From contig NZ_JAIVFL010000001.1 of the NCBI RefSeq assembly GCF_022760805.1, positions 1,178,001 through 1,242,000 on the forward strand: a stretch of 64,000 nt of DNA, in the 5' to 3' direction. This DNA is from Candidatus Mycolicibacterium alkanivorans (GTDB lineage: Bacteria; Actinomycetota; Actinomycetes; Mycobacteriales; Mycobacteriaceae). The position numbers were made by a program, and so were the translations under genes. This document shows positions 39,353-46,771 of the stretch, one piece after another; position 1 is the stretch's first letter; each line of letters starts with the position of its first letter. Below the pieces are notes generated by a model. That model did not search any database and was not told where the DNA came from. It was given only the letters and a program-made list of their open reading frames with translations.

Positions 39353-39545
39353 GGGCCTACAACCTGCTGGCGCCGCACTGGCCGAAGCCCTACGGCCGCA
39401 ACGCGGAGCTGATCGATCGATTCGTGCCGGCCACACTGCGCGGCGAACTGATCTGCTGCCAGCTGTTCAGCGAGCGGGGCACCGGCTCTGATCTCGCCGC
39501 ATTGCGGATGAAAGCCGTTCGGACAGAAGGCGGCTGGAAGCTCAC
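39350..39545 (+). pseudogene. Acyl-CoA dehydrogenase remnant (fadE34 position)
   Basis: The frame reads LLAPHWPKPYGR and then ELIDRFVPATLRGELICCQLFSERGTGSDLA and EGGWKL, with the first and second blocks brought together by an internal deletion. QLFSExGxGSDLA is the FAD/substrate region of acyl-CoA dehydrogenases. The reading loses similarity after about 39545, and the remaining bases to aspB hold no recognisable gene. Divergent placement from kstR behind the operator is that of fadE34 (Rv3573c). Confidence 0.7.
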
Positions 39546-39694
39546 CTGGACGGAGTTCGCATCCGCAGCGCTGTTCTTCTTCCGTGCCGTGGTCCCGATG
39601 GGCGCTTGGCCGCGACTGCTCGGCGGCCTTGCCACCCTCGGTGCGCTGACCCGGCTTGCGGTGACCTACTGGGTCTCGACAACGGAATCGGCGG

Positions 39695-40858
39695 CTAACG
39701 CTCCAGCCAGGGCCCCAGCCGACGCAGCGCCTCGTCGATGTCGGAGGCCGGCCCGGCGAACGACAGTCGCACGAACGAGCCGCCGTGGACGGTGTCGAAG
39801 TCGATGCCCGGGGCAATCGCCAAACCGGTATCGGCAAGCAGCTTTTCGCAGAGCGTCAATGAATCCGAGGTGAAGTCCGAGATGTCGGCGTAGACGTAGA
39901 ACGCGCCGTCGGTCGGTGCCAGCCGGGTGATCCCGATCTGGCGCAGTCCACTGAGCAGCGTCTCCCGGTTCAGCGCGTACTGATGCAGGTGGCTCTCGGC
40001 CTCAGCCACCGCCTCCGGGGTGAACGCGGCCACCGCGGCGTACTGCGGCAGCACCGGTGGGCAGATCGTGAAGTTCCCCGTCAGGCAGTCCACTGCGCGG
40101 CGCAACTCCGCGGGCACCAGCAGCCACCCCAACCGCCATCCGGTCATCGCGTAGTACTTCGAAAAGCTGTTCGCCACAACCGCATTGCGCGATGTCTGCC
40201 ACGCGCACGAGGTCTCCGGCGCGCCGGGATAGGTCAGCCCGTGGTACACCTCATCACTGATCAGCCGCACGCCGGCCTCGTCGCACCAAGACGCGATCGC
40301 GGCCAGTTCGGCTGGCGGGATCACCGTGCCGGTCGGGTTGGCCGGGCTCGCCACGATCACACCCTGCACCGGCGGATCGAGCTCTGCCAGCATCTGCACC
40401 GTCGGCTGAAATCGCGTCTCCGGCCCGCAGGGGATCTCGACGACCTCGCAACCCAGTGCCGAGAGGATGTTGCGGTAGCACGGGTAGCCGGGGCTGGCGA
40501 TGGCCACCCGGTCGCCAACGTCGAAACAGGCCAGGAAGGCCAGCAGGAATCCGCCCGACGAGCCGGTGGTTAGCACGACGTCGTCGACACTCACGTCGAT
40601 CCCGTATCGGTCGCCGTACGACCCGGCGATCGCCTCCCGTAACTCCGGGATGCCCAGCGCGACGGTGTAGCCGAGCTGGCTGGCCTCAAGGGCTGCGGCC
40701 GCGGCCGCACGTACCGGCTCGGGAGCGCCGACGCTGGGCTGTCCGGCAGACAGGTTGACCAGGTCGCCGTGGGTGCGTTGGCGCTCGGCGGCGGCCAGCC
40801 AGACGTCCATCACATAGAACGGTGGAATGCCTGCCCGCAGCGCGACGTGATGGTTCAC
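39695..40858 (-). CDS. aspB: Class I/II aminotransferase (AspB type)
   Basis: A 387-residue fold-type I PLP aminotransferase. Landmarks are DLVNLSAGQPSVGAPEP near residue 32, TTGSSGGFLLAF, SPGYPCYRN, VIVASPANPTG, LISDEVYHGL and the PLP Lys segment SFSKYYAMTGWRLGW. The C-terminal Arg is likely within GGSFVRLSFAG. GTG 40858 is the start. It is highly similar in order and sequence to M. tuberculosis aspB (Rv3565), which follows fadE33; here only the end of that dehydrogenase remains. The substrate is not certain; an amino acid/2-oxo acid exchange. Confidence 0.85.
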   Translation of the reverse strand: MNHHVALRAGIPPFYVMDVWLAAAERQRTHGDLVNLSAGQPSVGAPEPVRAAAAAALEASQLGYTVALGIPELREAIAGSYGDRYGIDVSVDDVVLTTGSSGGFLLAFLACFDVGDRVAIASPGYPCYRNILSALGCEVVEIPCGPETRFQPTVQMLAELDPPVQGVIVASPANPTGTVIPPAELAAIASWCDEAGVRLISDEVYHGLTYPGAPETSCAWQTSRNAVVANSFSKYYAMTGWRLGWLLVPAELRRAVDCLTGNFTICPPVLPQYAAVAAFTPEAVAEAESHLHQYALNRETLLSGLRQIGITRLAPTDGAFYVYADISDFTSDSLTLCEKLLADTGLAIAPGIDFDTVHGGSFVRLSFAGPASDIDEALRRLGPWLER

Positions 40859-40868
40859 CGGACCCAGG

Positions 40869-41050
40869 CTAGAACACCTCGGATTCCAGCTTGCGCAGTT
40901 GGTCGCTCGGCGGACCGAACAGCTGTGCGCTGCCGTGCGCCCGCTTAAGTGCAGCTGGATGTCGCGCTCCCAGGTGATGGCGATGCCGCCGTGGAAATGG
41001 ATCGCCTCGCCGCCGACCAACGAGTCGGAGAACTGGCTGTACCGCCAGGG
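40869..41050 (-). pseudogene. Acyl-CoA dehydrogenase C-terminal remnant (fadE33 position)
   Basis: Minus-strand reading gives EAIHFHGGIAITWERDIQLHL in one frame and then, after a frameshift near 40950, RAHGSAQLFGPPSDQLRKLE and SEVF with a stop at 40869. This is the typical C-terminal helix set of the sterol-type FadE alpha/beta dehydrogenases (HGGIxxTWExDxxLxxKRAHxSAxLFG). The upstream 300 or so codons are missing. It lies directly before aspB on the same strand, as fadE33 does in M. tuberculosis. Confidence 0.75.
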
Positions 41051-41272
41051 CAATCAGGAGATCTCGCAGTTCCGCGGCGCAGAGCTGATCGCCGAGAAGT
41101 GGAACCTGTGCCCTGCTGCGAGAAGCTGCCGACCCCGGCGATTGTGCCGACATCGTGGCCCTTGATTGGCGTCGGGACCGTGGCCGTCACCGCTGTGGTA
41201 CGCGGTGCGGATGGTGGCCAGCGCGGGCTGCTGCTGGGCGGCGGCGGTCCACTCGAGCACCTCGCCGGCCGA

Positions 41273-41449
41273 TCAGCAGCCCGGTCCGCCCTGGATGTTG
41301 GTGTTCGGGTCGAGGACCGTCACCTCGCCCCAGCCGATGCCGAAGCGGACCCGCACGCCAGCGTCGATGGCCGCCCCGACGTTGGGGTAGCTGCCCTGGA
41401 ACTCGGCACCGACGGCGAAGGCCGGCGGGTCCGTCGCGGTCGATGCCAT
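41273..41449 (-). CDS. Short ORF of unknown identity
   Basis: A 58-codon frame from ATG 41449 to TGA reads ASTATDPPAFAVGAEFQGSY, PNVGAAIDAGVRVRFG and DPNTNIQGGPGC. It follows the deazaflavin-dependent protein gene by about 10 bases on the same strand. The composition looks coded, but no family is recognised and it may be a fragment of a larger gene lost in the surrounding deletions. The 220 bases between it and the fadE remnant contain nothing I can name. Confidence 0.35.
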   Translation of the reverse strand: MASTATDPPAFAVGAEFQGSYPNVGAAIDAGVRVRFGIGWGEVTVLDPNTNIQGGPGC

Positions 41450-41459
41450 CACAGCTTCA

Positions 41460-41879
41460 TCACGACGTGGAGTCGATGGTGGCGCGCAGATAGTGCTCGA
41501 TCCCGGTCCGCTCGAACGTCCGGCGCCGGTCGCGCGGCAGCAGCGGCAGCGCCTCGGTCGCGCTGATGATCTCCGGAGCGGTGACGTCGAAGGTCTGCCC
41601 CTTGGTCGTGATGCGAGCTCCTCCGGCGGTCAGCACGTTGCGCAGCCAATCCACCTGGGTGCCATAGGGCAGGGGCACGATGAACCGGTCGCCGACCCGG
41701 TCAGCCACCACCGGGGTGGCGAAGTGCTTGCCGGATCGCCGGCCGGTGTGGTGGACGACCGAGGCGTACCAGTACTTGGTGCCCGCCAATCGGAGCATCA
41801 GCGGATTGAGCAGATACTTGTTCGACTGCCGAATCAGGTCGCGGAACTGGCGTGGCCAGGTATCCGGTGCGAATGCCAT
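41460..41879 (-). CDS. Ddn-like deazaflavin (F420)-dependent nitroreductase-family protein
   Basis: A 139-residue split-barrel protein of the DUF385/FDOR-A/AA group. Landmarks are NKYLLNPLMLRLAGTKY, ASVVHHTGRRSGKHFATPV (the TGRxSG motif that contacts the F420 phosphate/tail) and FIVPLPYGTQVDWLRNVL. These proteins use reduced F420 on quinones, nitro compounds or fatty acids; the true substrate is unknown. The gene looks intact. It lies inside the sterol-locus deletion scar and may be a survivor of the neighbouring gene set. Confidence 0.75.
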   Translation of the reverse strand: MAFAPDTWPRQFRDLIRQSNKYLLNPLMLRLAGTKYWYASVVHHTGRRSGKHFATPVVADRVGDRFIVPLPYGTQVDWLRNVLTAGGARITTKGQTFDVTAPEIISATEALPLLPRDRRRTFERTGIEHYLRATIDSTS

Positions 41880-41921
41880 GACTTCCCCCGACGTCGTGCA
41901 GGCTTCTGGACACTATACGCG

Positions 41922-42119
41922 TCACTCGACGAGTGCGCCCGCCGACTGGAGGTGCTTGATCGCATCGCCGACGATGGTCTCGATCAGTTCGGCGCACGGC
42001 GCCACGCCGGCGGTGGAGCTGGCTGAGACCAGCCGGGCGCCGGCCACCCAGCCCATGCCGGTCTGCACGACCGGATGCTCGATACCGACCAGTTCGGTCA
42101 GCGGGGTGCGCAGCCTCAT
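41922..42119 (-). pseudogene. ipdC-like nitronate monooxygenase, internally deleted
   Basis: A 65-codon frame starts MRLRTPLTELVGIEHP, VVQTGMGWVAGARLVSA and then passes directly to CAELIETIVGDAIKHLQ, SAGALVE. The first half is the N-terminus and the second the extreme C-terminus of IpdC (Rv3553), the NMO-family enzyme of sterol C/D-ring breakdown. About 290 codons with the whole FMN barrel are missing between them, in frame. The product cannot bind flavin and should be inert. Confidence 0.75.
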
Positions 42120-42250
42120 CCGGCCGGTGGCCGACATCGTCGCCGAACTGGTGTCGGGCTTCGAGGCGGCGACGCGCACGTTGGTCGACATTCGCGACAG
42201 CTGAGCAGGTCGGGATTTGTGACGGACATCATCGACCGGCGGTGACACCG

Positions 42251-42376
42251 GCCCAGGATCAACGCGGTCGAGTCGGCGGACAGTCTCACGGCCGTCGGCA
42301 CCCGCGAAGGCGGCCCTACGACCGCGATTACCGTCAGCGCCAGCACCGCGGACGCGATCGACACCAACATCCGCAC
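42251..42376 (-). pseudogene. 5' fragment of a secreted PE-PPE-domain-like protein
   Basis: From GTG 42376 the reading is RMLVSIASAVLALTVIAVVG followed by VRLSADSTALILG, a signal-peptide-like segment and the first strand (DSTALILGG) typical of mycobacterial PE-PPE (alpha/beta hydrolase-like) domains. Similarity ends at 42251. It is a short piece and the assignment rests on one motif. Confidence 0.4.
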
Positions 42377-42379
42377 GCC

Positions 42380-42698
42380 CGCGTGAGGGAAGCTCCGGAC
42401 CTGCCTCCACGGCGGGTGTCAGGCTCCGTGAAGGAAGTCTTGGTCGCGTGCGACGCGACGAACTTCAGTAGTTCACCATTGCTATCTCGCCGGTCTTCGC
42501 ACGCGTCGAAACAACCGACATTCGCAACAGTTGAGCGAGCCCGCGTCTGCAGTCGAACGCGATGACGGTCGACGTGTGGATGAATTCCGATCGCAACGAA
42601 CCGTCGCCGCGATGGACGACGCCGAGGTCGAGGTCGGCCTGCTGACAACACGGCGCGGACCCAACGGTCAGGACCTGATCTCCAACGACGAGGTCGAT
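42380..42698. other. Non-coding or eroded stretch before otsA
   Basis: No gene is supported here. One minus-strand frame (SEFIHTSTVIAFDCRRGLAQ, EIAMVNY at about 42620-42475) has some protein-like character but no start or recognised family. I take the stretch as further deletion debris. Confidence 0.4.
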
Positions 42699-44162
42699 CT
42701 AGGGCCCGCTGTGGCCGGCCGGTTTGGCGTCGGCGAGTGCATCGAGGAAGGACCGGGCCCACCGGTCGACATCGTGGGCCAGCACCTGGCGCCGCAGTGC
42801 GCGCATCCGCCGGCGGCCCTCCTCGGAGGTCTGGTTCAGCGCGGCCTCGATGGTGTCCTTGAGCCCTTCGAGGTCGTGCGGGTTGGTCAGGTAGGCCTGG
42901 CGCAATTCGGCTGCGGCGCCGGTGAACTCGCTGAGCACCAGCGCTCCGCCGAGGTCGCTGCGGCACGCGACGTACTCCTTGGCCACCAGGTTCATCCCGT
43001 CCCGGAACGGGGTGACCAGCATGACGTCGGCGGCCACGAAGAACGCGATGAGCTCGTCGCGCGGCACCGGGCGGTGCAGATAGTGCACCACCGGATGGCC
43101 GACCTCGCCGTACTCACCGTTGATGTGGCCGACCTGCTGTTCGATTTCGTTGCGCAGGATGCGGTAGCTCTTCACCCGCTCGCGGCTCGGGGTGGCCAGC
43201 TGAACCAGCACGGTGTCATCACGTTTAGCCCGCCCTTCGGAGAGCAACTCCGAAAACGCTTTGAGCCGAACGTCGATGCCCTTGGTGTAGTCCAGCCGGT
43301 CCACGCCCAGCAGGATCTTGCGCGGGTTGCCCAACTCGGCGCGAATCTCGCGGGCGCGGCGCCGGATGCCGCGGTGACGGGCGGTTCGGTCGAGGTCGGT
43401 GGAGTCGATCGAGATGGGGAAGGCCCCGACCTTCACCGTCCGAAAACCGAGCTGGACTTCACCGAACCGGGACCGCACACCCACCGATGCACGGGATGTG
43501 TTGGCGCCCACCAACCGTCGGGACAGGAACAGGAAGTTCTGGGCACCGCCGGGCAGATGGAACCCGACCAGGTCGGCGCCCAGGAGGCCTTCGATGATCT
43601 CGGTGCGCCAGGGCATCTGCATGAACAGTTCGACCGGCGGGAACGGGATGTGCAGGAAGAAGCCGATCGTCAGATCCGGGCGCAACATCCGCAGCATCTT
43701 GGGTACCAGCTGAAGCTGGTAATCCTGCACCCACACCGTGGCACCCTCGGCGGCCGCCCGTGACGTCGCCTCCGCGAACCGCCGGTTGACGTCGACGTAG
43801 CGGTCCCACCAGTCACGGCGGTAGATCGGCTTGACGATCACATCGTGATAGAGCGGCCACAGTGTGGCGTTGGAGAACCCCTCGTAGTACTCGGCGAACT
43901 CATCGGCGCTCAGCCGCACCGGGAACAGCTGAAGCTCGTCTTCGACGATCGGGTCCTCGGGGCCGTCGACGATGCCCGGCCACCCTATCCAGGCGCCGCG
44001 TCGACGGCGCAACAGTGGTTCCAGCGCGGTGACCAGGCCACCGGGGCTGCGTTTCCACGTGACGGAGCCGTCCGGCAGCCGCTCCATGTCGATCGGCAGG
44101 CGGTTGGCGACCACTACGAAGTCAGAGGTTCCGGAGCTGGTGGATTTCCGGCCTCCGGACAC
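42699..44162 (-). CDS. otsA: Alpha,alpha-trehalose-6-phosphate synthase
   Basis: A 487-residue GT20 glycosyltransferase that joins UDP- or ADP-glucose to glucose-6-phosphate. Landmarks are [14 protein letters not shown] at the start, [63 protein letters not shown] and [13 protein letters not shown] with [12 protein letters not shown]. These cover the sugar-phosphate and nucleotide-sugar pockets. GTG 44162 lies 3 bases after a 54-codon upstream gene. Trehalose is essential for mycolate transfer and as a stress protectant. Confidence 0.96.
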   Translation of the reverse strand: MSGGRKSTSSGTSDFVVVANRLPIDMERLPDGSVTWKRSPGGLVTALEPLLRRRRGAWIGWPGIVDGPEDPIVEDELQLFPVRLSADEFAEYYEGFSNATLWPLYHDVIVKPIYRRDWWDRYVDVNRRFAEATSRAAAEGATVWVQDYQLQLVPKMLRMLRPDLTIGFFLHIPFPPVELFMQMPWRTEIIEGLLGADLVGFHLPGGAQNFLFLSRRLVGANTSRASVGVRSRFGEVQLGFRTVKVGAFPISIDSTDLDRTARHRGIRRRAREIRAELGNPRKILLGVDRLDYTKGIDVRLKAFSELLSEGRAKRDDTVLVQLATPSRERVKSYRILRNEIEQQVGHINGEYGEVGHPVVHYLHRPVPRDELIAFFVAADVMLVTPFRDGMNLVAKEYVACRSDLGGALVLSEFTGAAAELRQAYLTNPHDLEGLKDTIEAALNQTSEEGRRRMRALRRQVLAHDVDRWARSFLDALADAKPAGHSGP

Positions 44163-44165
44163 GGT

Positions 44166-44330
44166 CTAGCCCTCTGGCTTTGACGGTCCAATACCGAGCA
44201 TCGAGAGGAAGACCCGGCACTCGGCGGCGTCGGTGGCGTAGGCGGCGACGACGCGCCTGGCCTGGCGGGCTGTACTGTCGGCCAGCGGCTCGACGTCGTC
44301 GATATCCGCGGGATCTGATTTAGCTGGCAT
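44166..44330 (-). CDS. Conserved 54-residue protein linked to otsA (Rv3489-like)
   Basis: From ATG 44330 to TAG 44166 the frame encodes 54 residues (AKSDPADIDDVEPLADSTAR, QARRVVAAYATDA, VFLSMLGIGPSKPEG). A short protein of this size precedes otsA in M. tuberculosis (Rv3489), and the 3-base spacing here suggests one transcript. It is acidic and soluble with one predicted helix containing the ECRVFLSML segment. Function unknown; a partner of OtsA is a reasonable guess from linkage only. Confidence 0.7.
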   Translation of the reverse strand: MPAKSDPADIDDVEPLADSTARQARRVVAAYATDAAECRVFLSMLGIGPSKPEG

Positions 44331-44395
44331 GACTCAACTGTAGGTGAACTACTCGCCCGTGGTTGACGTAGAGCGGCATCATTGCCCTTCCGTTT

Positions 44396-44773
44396 CTATG
44401 GGCTGGAGGAAATGCTCGAGGGAGGCTCGACCGCGGGGACCTGGTCCTCCTGCAGCCCGATGCACTTCCCGGTGTTGGCGCCGGTGCACGGAATGCCCTG
44501 AACTTCCGGAAGACTTCGGGAGTCACCCGGCGTCGAGGACGTGATTCCGGTGCCGGCAGGAGTCGGGTAGTTGCCGCCGGGAGTGTTCGGCACCATCTCG
44601 GGCACGCACTCGCCAATGTAGATGTCCTCGACCTCACCGGCCGGGCACGCCACAGAAGACCCTGCCGGGGTCTGTGACGACATCACGAAAGCAGCCGCCG
44701 GAGCGGCTGCGATCGCGATGCTCAACCCTCCCCCGAGGAGGATTCGTCGACCGGCTGAGGAGGAATTCGCCAT
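44396..44773 (-). CDS. Small secreted Cys-containing protein
   Basis: A 125-residue protein. The N-terminus (ANSSSAGRRILLGGGLSIA, IAAAPAAAFVMSS) is a signal peptide with a twin-arginine-like SAGRRILLGG. The mature part is Pro/Gly/Ser-rich with four cysteines (SVACPAGE, IGECVPEM, GIPCTGAN, GKCIGLQED), which could form two disulphides. No domain is recognised. A partial paralogue lies immediately upstream. It is close to cpsA, whose C-terminus carries a similar GIPC motif, so a cell-envelope role is possible but unproven. Confidence 0.65.
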   Translation of the reverse strand: MANSSSAGRRILLGGGLSIAIAAAPAAAFVMSSQTPAGSSVACPAGEVEDIYIGECVPEMVPNTPGGNYPTPAGTGITSSTPGDSRSLPEVQGIPCTGANTGKCIGLQEDQVPAVEPPSSISSSP

Positions 44774-44823
44774 ACTTCACAACTCCTTGAGAAGTAGGCG
44801 GAGTCCCTTGCCGGCACTCCGCT

Positions 44824-45000
44824 CTACGGACTGGACGAGATGCCCGAGTGCGGCTCCACGACGGGAGGCTGCTGCTCTTCGTGCAATCCTATGCACTGAC
44901 CGGCGTTTGTGCCTGTGCAAGGGATCCCCTGGACCTCGGGCAGGGCTGTTCGAGTCGCCCGGGGCGGAGAAGGAGATGTCGCCGGGCGTCTACTCCGGTC
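44824..45000 (-). pseudogene. Partial paralogue of the small secreted protein
   Basis: Reading from the minus strand, LPEVQGIPCTGTNAGQCIGL and HEEQQPPVVEPHSGISSSP end at TAG 44824-44826, closely matching the C-terminus of the adjacent gene. The preceding SFSAPGDS segment is one frame off, and the signal peptide is absent. It is a truncated tandem duplicate with a frameshift. Confidence 0.7.
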
Positions 45001-45017
45001 GGGCCGCGCGCGAAACG

Positions 45018-46577
45018 CTAATTCACGCAGGGAATTCCGCCACCGTCAATAGGTTTGCCCTGGTCCGGCGTGGGTGAGGTCGTCATCCCGTACCAGCTGT
45101 TGGCGGTCGTGATGTCAGCGGCTTCCTCGGTGACCGGTTGATCGGTCGGGACGTCGTACCCGTCGCCGAGGATGACGCGGAGGTGGTCGGCGGCCAGGGC
45201 GCTGCTGGCTTGCGGTGCGTTGTCGATGCCCAGCAGGGTGGCCACCGACTGTGCGTCGGTGCGGCCGCCCGGCCCGTAGGTGACGACGGTGTCCACCGGT
45301 TCACCGGACTCACGGTCGCGAACCTCGGCGACCGGGTAGTCGTGCTTGCCCAGGAGCGCGGCGGCCTGCGAGGCGAGCCCCGATGTCTCGCTGGCGTTGA
45401 CCACGCTGACCGAGGTCTGCGGGTTGGCCGGTGGAAGCGGTTGTGCTGCAGCAGCTGTCGTGGTTGTCGTGGTGGATTCACCGCCGATGGCACGTGCGAT
45501 CTCGGCCCGGATCTTGGCCGGGTCGACGATGTTGACGTCCTGGCCGTTGATGTTCTCGTAGCGCACCACCGGCAGCGTGCGGAACTCGACGTCACCACCG
45601 GCCAGTGCGGCCATGCGGCGGAACTGGTCCTCGCCCCAGCCCTCCGACAGCACGATGTCCTTGCGGGCGACGTTCATCAGGCTCTTGAACTTGTCGAGGT
45701 CGGTGAACGATCCGGACTGCTGCAATTCGTGCATCACCGACAACAGGAACGCCTGCTGTCGGTGAGTGCGATCGAGGTCGCCGTTCCCCAGTCCGTGGCG
45801 CTGGCGGACGAAGGACAGCGACTGCGCGGCGTCGAGCCGCTGCCGGCCGGCCGGGAAGTCCGCCCCCGAATAGTCGTCGTGGACGGCGTGGTTGAGGCAG
45901 ACCTCGACGCCGCCAAGGCTTTGGGCGAGATCGTAGAAGCCCGCGAGATTCACCTCGGCGAAGTAGTCGATGGGTTGACCGGTCAGGTTGCGCACCGCCC
46001 GCAGGGTGGCCTTGCGCCCCGCCTCCCGCCCGGCGGTCTCGAGGTCGGCTCGATCGGTGACACCTTCGTCGGTGAGCTTCTGTTCGGTCTCGAACTTGGT
46101 CAGCCCGTAGGCCTCTTTGATCTTGATGTGGTCGTAGCCCCTGATCCCGCTGACCGCGACGTAGTCGTCGCGTGGGATCGAGAAGGCCACCACCCGGTCG
46201 TCGGCGCCGATGTGTACCAGGATCAACGTGTTGGTGTTGTAGCCGCCGGCCTCGGAGTCCCCGGCGTGCAGCTTGTCGAGGATCTCGTCGGGCAGCTCGT
46301 TGCCGTCCTGGTCTTTGCGCGAGTCCAGCCCGATGAGCAGGATGTTCATCGCGCCACCGCTGGATCGCGGTGCGTTGGAGTCCAGTGCCCGCGAGATCGT
46401 GATCCCCCCCAGTAGCCCGTGCGCCTGCGAGTAGGCCAGACCGGTCGCCGTCACCACCGCGACGGCGATCAGTCCGACCAGCGTCCGCATCACCCGACGT
46501 CCGGTGTCGGGCCGTCCCCGATGCCGGCCGCGGCGGCTGCCCGCAGCGGCCGCACCAGGGGGCGGCGTGGGATTCAT
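45018..46577 (-). CDS. cpsA: LytR-CpsA-Psr family cell-wall ligase CpsA
   Basis: A 519-residue LCP protein. A basic cytoplasmic head (GSRRGRHRGRPDTGRRV) is followed by one transmembrane helix (TLVGLIAVAVVTATGLAY). The LCP domain (about 75-320) shows MNILLIGLDSRKD, NTNTLILVHIGADD, VAFSIPRDDYV, HIKIKEAYGL and SLSFVRQRHGLGNGDLDRTHRQQ with the pyrophosphate-binding Arg residues. After a Thr/Ala linker comes a LytR_C domain. Such enzymes attach arabinogalactan to peptidoglycan. ATG 46577 is chosen; M. tuberculosis homologue Rv3484. The extreme C-terminus GGGIPCVN carries a Cys that recurs in the neighbour protein. Confidence 0.92.
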   Translation of the reverse strand: MNPTPPPGAAAAGSRRGRHRGRPDTGRRVMRTLVGLIAVAVVTATGLAYSQAHGLLGGITISRALDSNAPRSSGGAMNILLIGLDSRKDQDGNELPDEILDKLHAGDSEAGGYNTNTLILVHIGADDRVVAFSIPRDDYVAVSGIRGYDHIKIKEAYGLTKFETEQKLTDEGVTDRADLETAGREAGRKATLRAVRNLTGQPIDYFAEVNLAGFYDLAQSLGGVEVCLNHAVHDDYSGADFPAGRQRLDAAQSLSFVRQRHGLGNGDLDRTHRQQAFLLSVMHELQQSGSFTDLDKFKSLMNVARKDIVLSEGWGEDQFRRMAALAGGDVEFRTLPVVRYENINGQDVNIVDPAKIRAEIARAIGGESTTTTTTAAAAQPLPPANPQTSVSVVNASETSGLASQAAALLGKHDYPVAEVRDRESGEPVDTVVTYGPGGRTDAQSVATLLGIDNAPQASSALAADHLRVILGDGYDVPTDQPVTEEAADITTANSWYGMTTSPTPDQGKPIDGGGIPCVN

Positions 46578-46615
46578 GATCGCCAGTATGCGGCCCGATA
46601 TTGAAGAGCTCGCAG

Positions 46616-46771
46616 CTAGATCGGTCCGCACCCGCTCGTAGAGCGAGTACCCCGTTGCGCGGCCAGTACGCTCCCGCCCAGATCCAGCGACATCGGGTTG
46701 TGCGGGGGTGCGTCGATGAAGACGATCGCGATGGGCCCGCGGCGCTCGAAGTGGAGACCGGCGTCGCTCAT
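46616..46771 (-). pseudogene. Possible enoyl-CoA hydratase 5' fragment
   Basis: Fifty-one codons from ATG 46771 begin SDAGLHFERRGPIAIVFIDA, PPHNPMSLDLGG. The start resembles the first strands of crotonase-family proteins (GPIAIVxIxxPPxNxMS), then the reading loses similarity and stops at 46616. It is too short to act. The family call is tentative. Confidence 0.35.
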
